Shown here piece by piece: positions 14,846-21,073 of a DNA stretch of 21,073 nucleotides. A program made the position numbers and the translations under genes. Location of the stretch: positions 1-21,073 of the forward strand of contig CAZJOD010000052.1 in NCBI GenBank assembly GCA_964547525.1. Direction: 5' to 3'. The first letter of the stretch is position 1. Every line of letters begins with the position of its first letter. Under the pieces are notes generated by a model. That model saw nothing but the letters and a program-made list of their open reading frames with translations. It had not been told where the DNA came from and did no database searches. The stretch is from CAZJOD01 sp964547525. GTDB taxonomy: Bacteria; Bacillota; Clostridia; JAAYHZ01.

Positions 14846-16675
14846 TTATGCACTTTTCTTATGAAGACATAAATGTATATTCAACTGATTTCCACATTTT
14901 TCATATTCGATCGTTTGGTATATTCCATTCCGATTTGCAGTTTGTTCAGGATTTATGATAGCGTTCGAATTACCGTGGACGGTATACATGTAAGGTCCGA
15001 CTAATACATCAACTATATTCTCAGACAGCTCACCGGAATGAGAATCATACACAGTGATATTCGAGGTATCTTTACCGTTTGTTATAAAAACCGGAATGGT
15101 AAAAACAACAGATTTTACATTCTGCCCGAAGGCAATTGCTTTAATAGAGACACCTTCATTATTAATCGTATATACTTCTTTTATATGTAAAGGCATTTTT
15201 TCATTAGTCGAACGGTAATCAATTGAAAACCGGATTATTTGTTCAGATTCTTCAATAATATTCGTGCAAGTAGTTAAATTGTCTTTCAAATCGCTTATCC
15301 GTAGAATACTACCGTCAATAAACCGTATACCGGAACATATAGAAATATTTTTTCTTACAAGACTCACCGGTAAATGATATTTTGGTTCGGCTGTCATAGG
15401 TATCGATAAAGCAAGATCTATAGGATATCCGAATCTATGATAACGACCAAGTCCTGACGAATCATAACGACAATCGGCCATTGTTTCGATTTCAATAGAT
15501 TGACCGGCACAATTTGCAAAAATTTTATGAAACCGATCGGAAGTTTCTAAAACGTAACCCCCGATTTCTGACGGACAGGCGTGTTCTTCAATAGTCTCGT
15601 CCGCGAATAAAAAACCATATCCGATAAAGACCGCGACAGTTATCAAATACCTGTGAAAAGTACCATACCCATCTATGCCAAAAGCTTCGGAAACGTTAAA
15701 ATAATTTTTAATATGTTGCGGTGACGTTGACTCGTTCAACCGTTCATATACAGTTTGTGCGCTCTTATGTGCACACCTTTTAAACATTCCGGCTAAAATC
15801 GGTTTATTTGCTTTCATATATCGTGCAGCTTCATATTCACAACAAGACGCTACAAGTGCTTCATTAAATAAGTATTGATTGCTTCGTCCTCCGTATGGCA
15901 GTTGGAAGGCTGCGGATTGCATCATTAGAGTCATCATACCACCTTTTGCTAAGTTTTCGTCGATTATTTCTCGATATTGTCCATTATAACCATAATGCAA
16001 CATAACAGAAAATTGACAACGAGTAGTCAAATCATATAAAAGTGCATGATCAAGAGGGTCCCACATGCCGTTCGGATCAAATCGGCTAGTTGCCCACGGC
16101 ATATGCTCATCGAAATAAGTCTTTGTATCGGTCATACCTTCAGACTCGCGCAAATATTCACCTGCGGCGTTATACACTGTCATATTACATAATTTGCTTT
16201 TATCCTTTTGATTTTTAATAATACAATGATATGTTTTATAAGGATCAATCGATTTTAATTTTCTATATATCTCTTGATAATCTTCTTTTTTTAGTTTATT
16301 TTTCATTAACTTAAACGCTATCATCATTTCCTTGACCGCTAAATCATATTCGGCATGATCGAAAATGACTAAAAACTGATCACAACTTTTATGCATAAGT
16401 GATATCCAAAGATCATACAATTCGAGTCGACGCTCCTCGGATAAAAGGTAGGCGATCGCACCGGATGCACGTAAGCCAATACATATTACGAATTCTATTT
16501 TACCCGTTGCCATTTTCCATAAATACTCTGTACCGTACGCATCTATCACTTTTTCGATGATGTCCAAATATAAGTATTTATTTAAACCGGTAGGTTGATA
16601 TAATTCAGATGATTTTTCGTATTGATCAATTAATTTTCCATTTTCCAACCGCTCAAAGTAAGTTTTTGCATCCAC
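14846..16675 (-). CDS. Unassigned large protein, possibly alpha-toroid plus beta-sandwich carbohydrate-active, 609 aa
   Basis: I do not recognise the family. There is no signal peptide, so it is cytosolic. The first ~360 residues are helix-rich with conserved-looking aromatic and polar motifs: MPWATSRFDPNGMWDPLDHA (192-211), FQLPYGGRSNQYLFNEA (257-273) and GIDGYGTFHRYL (333-344). The last ~200 residues are beta-rich. This alpha-then-beta layout, with Tyr/His/Arg/Asn-rich motifs, recalls the (alpha/alpha)-toroid polysaccharide lyases and some glycosidases, but that is inference. Start: AAGGAG lies 9 nt before GTG 16675 and directly abuts an in-frame ATG at 16684; a TTG at 16693 has no ribosome site. 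GTG is preferred, ATG is the alternative (612 aa). It sits between the tandem amidohydrolase and the URO-D gene on the same strand. Confidence 0.85.
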   Translation of the reverse strand: MDAKTYFERLENGKLIDQYEKSSELYQPTGLNKYLYLDIIEKVIDAYGTEYLWKMATGKIEFVICIGLRASGAIAYLLSEERRLELYDLWISLMHKSCDQFLVIFDHAEYDLAVKEMMIAFKLMKNKLKKEDYQEIYRKLKSIDPYKTYHCIIKNQKDKSKLCNMTVYNAAGEYLRESEGMTDTKTYFDEHMPWATSRFDPNGMWDPLDHALLYDLTTRCQFSVMLHYGYNGQYREIIDENLAKGGMMTLMMQSAAFQLPYGGRSNQYLFNEALVASCCEYEAARYMKANKPILAGMFKRCAHKSAQTVYERLNESTSPQHIKNYFNVSEAFGIDGYGTFHRYLITVAVFIGYGFLFADETIEEHACPSEIGGYVLETSDRFHKIFANCAGQSIEIETMADCRYDSSGLGRYHRFGYPIDLALSIPMTAEPKYHLPVSLVRKNISICSGIRFIDGSILRISDLKDNLTTCTNIIEESEQIIRFSIDYRSTNEKMPLHIKEVYTINNEGVSIKAIAFGQNVKSVVFTIPVFITNGKDTSNITVYDSHSGELSENIVDVLVGPYMYTVHGNSNAIINPEQTANRNGIYQTIEYEKCGNQLNIHLCLHKKSA

Positions 16676-16770
16676 TTTTTTCATCTCCTTCAAAAGTCTA
16701 CATTTTTACAAATCGAACAGGATTCACGTATTTCTTTAACCTCAAAAAAATTAAATATCTGCTTAATAAA

Positions 16771-16801
16771 CGACTTTTAAAAGCTTTTTTTTAAAAGGTC
16801 G
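16771..16801 (-). terminator. Possible weak terminator or hairpin after the amidohydrolase gene
   Basis: CGACTTTTAAA (16771-16781) and TTTAAAAGGTCG (16790-16801) form an imperfect stem with a single-base bulge. On the minus strand it is followed by TTTATTAAG rather than a clean T-run. It lies about 90 nt after the stop at 16889. Confidence 0.35.
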
Positions 16802-16888
16802 TCGTAGAGGATCGCTCGGACAGAAGTTCTTTATCGGTTATATATTTAAGCAAATTATAAATACAATATTCCTTGGCTCTTATTAATA

Positions 16889-18475
16889 TTAAATCAGACA
16901 TCTATCTACAACACGTTGCATGTTTTCTGCCAGAATCATTTTTTTCTCCTCCAATGGAATATCGGCATATACTACCCATCCCAGTTGCTGTCTTGGGTCT
17001 CGCATAGGTGCATCGGTTCCGAACATGAACTTTTCCGGTCCGATTTTTTTCGACAAGTATTCAACCATTCCAAAAGGTACCGATGTATAAGTGAGTTGCA
17101 GATAAACGTTGGGATTCAATAAAGCGACTTTGGAATAATCCTCCGCAACTTCGAAAGAACGACCTCCATGATCCATAAAAAACGATACATTCGGATATTT
17201 TTTTGCCAACTCGTCAATATCCTGCATATATTGTCCGTGGTTGTAACCTCCGGGGTCAGCTAATGAGAATAGATGTTTTTCTTGTGCCAATTGCCACCAT
17301 TTCTCATACCGTTGGTCTGTATATCTTATATATGATAGATTATAGAACGGTTTTAAGCCTTTTAAACCGTATTTAACATGCCATTTATATGCATCTGCAC
17401 CTACATCTTCGGAATAATTGGGGTCTATTCCGGCATATCCTAAAACTTTATCAGGATATTTACGAACAGCGTTTAGTGTTATTTGATTTCCACCCTCATA
17501 ATCTGCAAAAATGGTAAGCCAAGCGGTTATGGTCATTTTATCTATCCCTATGGCATCATAAGCTTTTACCATATTATCTATATCCGATTTGAGCATAGGT
17601 CTTCCTGTACCATGTGTTCCTCCGTCTTCGATAAGGTGGGTATGTGAATCGAATACCGGGATACTTATAGGTTTTCCCAAGGCGGCTTCGGTCATTAAAA
17701 AGTCTCCGTCCGGTAACTTTACATGCTTAGGCTTAATACCTGTTAATCTCATTATATTTTTATAGGCTATCAGATCTTTTTCTTCATCAGAAATTCTCGC
17801 ATAATCTATTAACGCTCTATGGGCTCCAGGACTCTTAAAAGGCATATTTGTCGCGAAAACAAACCTATGTGCACCGAATTTTTCACATAAAAATTCTATG
17901 TTTTCATTGCTTTGAAAAGACGTAAAATCCGAATAGGTGTTGGGATACTTTGACATGAGGCTGTACAAGTATCTCTCTTGCCCCCATGACGCACCTTGTA
18001 TAATGACATTTAATCCCGGATGACACATTAAAACTGCGTTTAAGTCATTATAACTTATTTCCGTCCAATCTATCAAAAGGGGTATACCGGCTTTTTCCAG
18101 TCCGGTTAACTGTTTCCCTATAGTATCTTCATCAAAAGCATAAAAATGTTTGTTTGGAAACATTTTAGCCAACCGTATGTCGTTTTCTTTCATTTGACCG
18201 ATGAAAGTATCAACATCAGGAAAATCACCACAACCGTCAGGCAGCAAAACCCAACATCCGTATAACCGATCGCTTTTTTTCAATTCATCGAGCAATAACC
18301 GGTTACCGTATTCCGGTGAATAGTGTTTCGCTAATCCGTGGTAGGCAAATGATCCCGCAATACCGACACGATCCATTTCTTTTAGTATTTCTTCTGTTTT
18401 CCATTTTTGTAGGGGATGTTTATAGGCGTACTTACCAAGGCATAGATCACAGTCAAAATAAACTCGGTTTTCCAA
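16889..18475 (-). CDS. Tandem amidohydrolase (amidohydrolase_2 type) fusion with degenerate N-terminal half, 528 aa
   Basis: Two TIM-barrel amidohydrolase domains in one chain. The C-terminal half (about 272-528) keeps much of the metal site: DSHTH with H278 and H280, MDHGG with H436 and GTD with D488; a middle ligand position reads DPGGYNH (407-413). The N-terminal half (1-250) has the same fold signature, but the HxH position reads YFDCDLCLGKY (6-16), the His-Gly position reads IIQGAS, and the terminal GTD reads ATN (208-210), so it should not bind metal and may be structural or regulatory. Family members are hydrolases or decarboxylases acting on rings or carboxylates. The start is TTG 18475 with GGAGG 7 nt upstream; an ATG at 18511 has no ribosome site. 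It precedes the 609-aa gene on the same strand. Confidence 0.9.
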   Translation of the reverse strand: MENRVYFDCDLCLGKYAYKHPLQKWKTEEILKEMDRVGIAGSFAYHGLAKHYSPEYGNRLLLDELKKSDRLYGCWVLLPDGCGDFPDVDTFIGQMKENDIRLAKMFPNKHFYAFDEDTIGKQLTGLEKAGIPLLIDWTEISYNDLNAVLMCHPGLNVIIQGASWGQERYLYSLMSKYPNTYSDFTSFQSNENIEFLCEKFGAHRFVFATNMPFKSPGAHRALIDYARISDEEKDLIAYKNIMRLTGIKPKHVKLPDGDFLMTEAALGKPISIPVFDSHTHLIEDGGTHGTGRPMLKSDIDNMVKAYDAIGIDKMTITAWLTIFADYEGGNQITLNAVRKYPDKVLGYAGIDPNYSEDVGADAYKWHVKYGLKGLKPFYNLSYIRYTDQRYEKWWQLAQEKHLFSLADPGGYNHGQYMQDIDELAKKYPNVSFFMDHGGRSFEVAEDYSKVALLNPNVYLQLTYTSVPFGMVEYLSKKIGPEKFMFGTDAPMRDPRQQLGWVVYADIPLEEKKMILAENMQRVVDRCLI

Positions 18476-18511
18476 TTTAGCACCTCCGGTTTTAGAAATC
18501 TTGATATACAT

Positions 18512-18840
18512 TATATCATAAAGCTATAGAAATTATTTGGATATTGGAATTTCATGTTAAATGAAACAGTACACCAAACTTCTATTTAAATGATTATTCA
18601 TTCTTTTTTCTATATCGATTCACACACACTAATTTATAACAGTTATAACACAGACTGTACCATTTGTGATTTATTAGTCCTTACTCGATAGGATTTTCCC
18701 ATAATATTCTAACCTGCTTATCAAAACTCATAGTATCTCGCTTGGGGGAAATCGGCTATTTTGCATTGCTAAAACCAAAGGCAAGAGTACCCCGCCCTAC
18801 AAAGAGCGAGGCATCCTTGCCTTATATACTACAAAACAGT
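18512..18840. other. Intergenic region, 329 bp
   Basis: Holds the hairpin at 18778-18823 and, on the minus strand, a TATAAT (18514-18509) upstream of the tandem amidohydrolase gene with no convincing -35. Nothing else is recognisable. Confidence 0.5.
18778..18823 (-). terminator. Two-tier hairpin terminator after the GH42-like gene
   Basis: Outer stem AAGGCAAG (18778-18785)/CTTGCCTT (18816-18823); inner stem CCCCGCCC (18790-18797)/GAGCGAGG (18804-18811); symmetric 4-nt internal loops. In minus-strand RNA the inner stem is fully paired with two G-U pairs, whereas in plus-strand RNA these become C-A mismatches, so the structure is built for the leftward transcript. It begins 18 nt after the stop at 18841 and is followed by TTTGGTTTTAGC. 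Confidence 0.65.
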
Positions 18841-21073
18841 TTAATATATTTCAATCGCTGCATATCCTGAAAAAATATCCGACGGAATACATAAATGTAA
18901 TCTCCCGGTATAACTAAACGGTATCGTTAGCGGCTCTGAACGCTCCGGCGTCAAAATACGTACGGTAGAAGGCTTATGTCCGTATTCCACATCAAGCAGT
19001 ATAGAACCGTTTTTGTCGGGCTTGCCACCGCGCTCATTAAATATATCAAAATTGTGCATAACTGTTTCGAAAGCATACGGTGTCGCTTCGGCTTGTAAAG
19101 TATCCTTTATGTTCACCAGATGTAAAATCCTACATGTACCATCAGCAGAATCGTAAATCGTTGTCAGGTATTCTTCCGATTTATCTGTTCGGATCAATGG
19201 CTCGGTAATTATGTTATGCAAGAAGCGTCCGAGAGTTGCACGTAGTATATCGGCAGTATAACATGGAGCAAGATTAGGTCGCATTAATTGTTCGACATCG
19301 ACTGAAGCATTAATAGCGGTGGGACGGTTCCCACGTGCGGTTTTAACCCATGGAAGCTTATTTGCCGCTACACCGATGTAAATTATTTCACCTGCTCCCA
19401 CTTTCTCGTGTACATGTACTGCACCCACTTGTGAAAAGCTAAGCACTTCCCCACCTTCATATATGGTGTTAAATGGCATCGGACTTATTCCCGGAAGTGA
19501 AAAAGATATGCTTTCAGAAAGCGGTTTCATACACACATCACTTATAAGCAATTCTTTTATGCGTTCAGGAGAGCGGAGACTTAAATTTTCGTCATATATA
19601 CCACATTGCCCACATAAAATTAATCGGCCACCGGCCCGTGCATATGCACCAAATGCCTTCAATTCACTGTCCTTTATCATAAGTGTATTGGGAATAATAA
19701 GTATTCTGTTTTCAGCAAGACTCTGTTCATCTTCCACTTCTTCTTGAGTTACTATACTCATGGATAATCCGGAAAACATACCACCTTGTAACCATATGGA
19801 AACAGCCTTATACATATCCAAAGTATCATCATGCCATATATCAAGTATATCTCTAGAATAGAATACACCAACATCCGCACGCTTTTTCAGGTTATATACG
19901 ATTTTGGGGTAGTGATGTTCAAAATCACACAGAAAATTTTTAACTTTTCTTGTTTCAGGTGTGTAAGGAAAAGAACCGTTAAACATTTGTCCCCATGCTA
20001 TTGACATCGCCCAACCGAAATATATACTATAATCTTTTGAATCATAGAATACTGACATTGACGGTATATCATTTTTCTTTCCAATTGCATAAAGATATGC
20101 TGCAGTACAGTAGTAAGCCGGCCATGACAGTTTTGTTACATTAAAACGTGTATTCTCCTGAAAAACAATGTCCTTAGACGGTGCACAACGATGAAACGGG
20201 TATGATGTTTTATTTGGTGATGCGAGTGAACTACCAAAATAATCGATACGAAGCATATCATATCCAAGAGAACGAAAGTGAGTGTCTACATCTCGTTGAA
20301 AACGTTCAGTATTATCAATTTTAAACTTATTAAATTCAACAAACACCGGATTGTCGTAGTTATCCATAAAGCCGTTACACCACTCATCCGGTGCAGGTAA
20401 TTCATAACCGGTCCGACTTTTAAATAAGTTGCGACAAGTTGGGCAGGCACAAGCATTACCGTTACCGAAATATTGCACATCATCGGTCATAATCCCATCA
20501 ATTCCGCATTTGTATAAGGATTCTAAATATGCAAAATAGATACGCCTAAAATCTTCATTGTTATAGCACATTGTACTGGTTTGATAATTTGATACAGAGC
20601 GTTGACCTGTACGTCCATCTATTTGAACCATAGAAGTAAAAGGAATTCCCTCTACTTTAGAATCGGGATTACATAAGAAAGGTTTTATTTTCACCCATCG
20701 GTCAAGATATGGTCCGTAACGTTTCTTATCGGAAGTAAAATATAATCCCCTTTCGCGAAATATCCCACCCTCGCGATCATCCCAATCTTCTAACGGAAGA
20801 GGACATTCACATAGGCTTGTACTATGATGTTCTACGACGCGAATATCGTATTTATGAAATGCGGAACATATTCGACGTAATGTGTCGCCGATTCTGTCCC
20901 AATACGGATAAAAGCTCCACCTAAAATGAGTCATGGTAAAAAGTTGCACAATATTAACACCCATATTAGCAAGCTCACGGGCATCTTTCTCGAAATCCTC
21001 ATCACTCTTTTCAAAAAATTCCGGGTTATTATAGAAATACCATGAAATGCGTGTTCCCCACGGTGCTTTTTTC
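18841..21073 (-). CDS. GH42-like TIM-barrel protein, 5' end beyond the window (partial, 743 codons seen)
   Basis: The frame stays open through the right edge: 36 codons upstream of the Met at 20964 (ending SDEDFEKDARELAN) read as good protein, so this Met is not the start. Numbering from it: residues 1-345 look like the barrel of the GH42 group, with MTDDVQYFGNGNACACPTCR at 159-178 carrying a Cys cluster like the zinc site of GH42 beta-galactosidases; residues ~360-455 (ADVGVFYSRDILDIW, LIIPNTLMIKDSELKAFGAY) match the GH42 amidotransferase-like middle domain; a beta-rich C-terminus follows. Where GH42 enzymes have the acid/base Asn-Glu before the Cys cluster, this reads Asp-Asp, so classic retaining beta-galactosidase activity is doubtful. 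No signal peptide can be judged. The terminator at 18778-18823 ends the unit. Confidence 0.88.
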   Translation of the reverse strand, partial: KKAPWGTRISWYFYNNPEFFEKSDEDFEKDARELANMGVNIVQLFTMTHFRWSFYPYWDRIGDTLRRICSAFHKYDIRVVEHHSTSLCECPLPLEDWDDREGGIFRERGLYFTSDKKRYGPYLDRWVKIKPFLCNPDSKVEGIPFTSMVQIDGRTGQRSVSNYQTSTMCYNNEDFRRIYFAYLESLYKCGIDGIMTDDVQYFGNGNACACPTCRNLFKSRTGYELPAPDEWCNGFMDNYDNPVFVEFNKFKIDNTERFQRDVDTHFRSLGYDMLRIDYFGSSLASPNKTSYPFHRCAPSKDIVFQENTRFNVTKLSWPAYYCTAAYLYAIGKKNDIPSMSVFYDSKDYSIYFGWAMSIAWGQMFNGSFPYTPETRKVKNFLCDFEHHYPKIVYNLKKRADVGVFYSRDILDIWHDDTLDMYKAVSIWLQGGMFSGLSMSIVTQEEVEDEQSLAENRILIIPNTLMIKDSELKAFGAYARAGGRLILCGQCGIYDENLSLRSPERIKELLISDVCMKPLSESISFSLPGISPMPFNTIYEGGEVLSFSQVGAVHVHEKVGAGEIIYIGVAANKLPWVKTARGNRPTAINASVDVEQLMRPNLAPCYTADILRATLGRFLHNIITEPLIRTDKSEEYLTTIYDSADGTCRILHLVNIKDTLQAEATPYAFETVMHNFDIFNERGGKPDKNGSILLDVEYGHKPSTVRILTPERSEPLTIPFSYTGRLHLCIPSDIFSGYAAIEIY

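Noticed and set aside
1..21073. CRISPR arrays, tRNA/rRNA genes, transposases or phage genes.
   Set aside because: Looked for on both strands; none seen.

Overview
The window is AT-rich DNA with strong GGAGG-type ribosome binding sites, sigma-A-like promoters, and ATG, GTG and TTG starts. Together with the protein families present, this points to a low-GC Gram-positive, most likely a member of the Clostridia (Bacillota). No rRNA, tRNA, CRISPR array, transposase or phage gene is visible. It looks like ordinary chromosome made of small, mostly independent transcription units, with one carbohydrate or aromatic catabolism-like block at the right end.

Left part (1-5.1 kb): a leftward URO-D/methyltransferase-fold gene whose last codons lie inside a short palindromic dispersed element; a rightward three-gene ABC exporter operon (two ABC-2 permeases and one ATPase); and a rightward Fe/Mn superoxide dismutase with its own promoter and terminator. 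Middle part (5.1-10.4 kb): leftward pyruvate-kinase C-terminal-domain protein, HSL-type esterase and lipoprotein; a rightward radical SAM/SPASM gene; and, tail to tail with it, a leftward CaCA cation antiporter. The antiporter leader is a well-formed yybP-ykoY (Mn2+) riboswitch in which the closing stem P1 and an intrinsic terminator compete for the same bases. A small remnant of an XRE-type regulator lies between the first two of these genes.

10.4-13.3 kb: a leftward operon xpaC-telA-(small Zn-ribbon protein), tightly spaced, with a clear promoter just upstream. Upstream of it, a 10-bp inverted repeat carries back-to-back near-consensus promoters, one on each strand.

13.6-21.07 kb: four leftward genes: a second URO-D family protein with a different metal-site motif, a ~609-residue protein of unassigned (possibly lyase-like alpha-toroid) family, a fused tandem amidohydrolase whose N-terminal half has lost its metal ligands, and a GH42-like TIM-barrel protein that runs off the right edge (its 5' end is missing). 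The block looks like a catabolic locus for a plant-derived or modified glycoside or aromatic compound; this is inference, because no substrate-defining enzyme is recognisable. The best-supported non-coding find is the riboswitch; the most open biology is in the 13.6-21 kb block.
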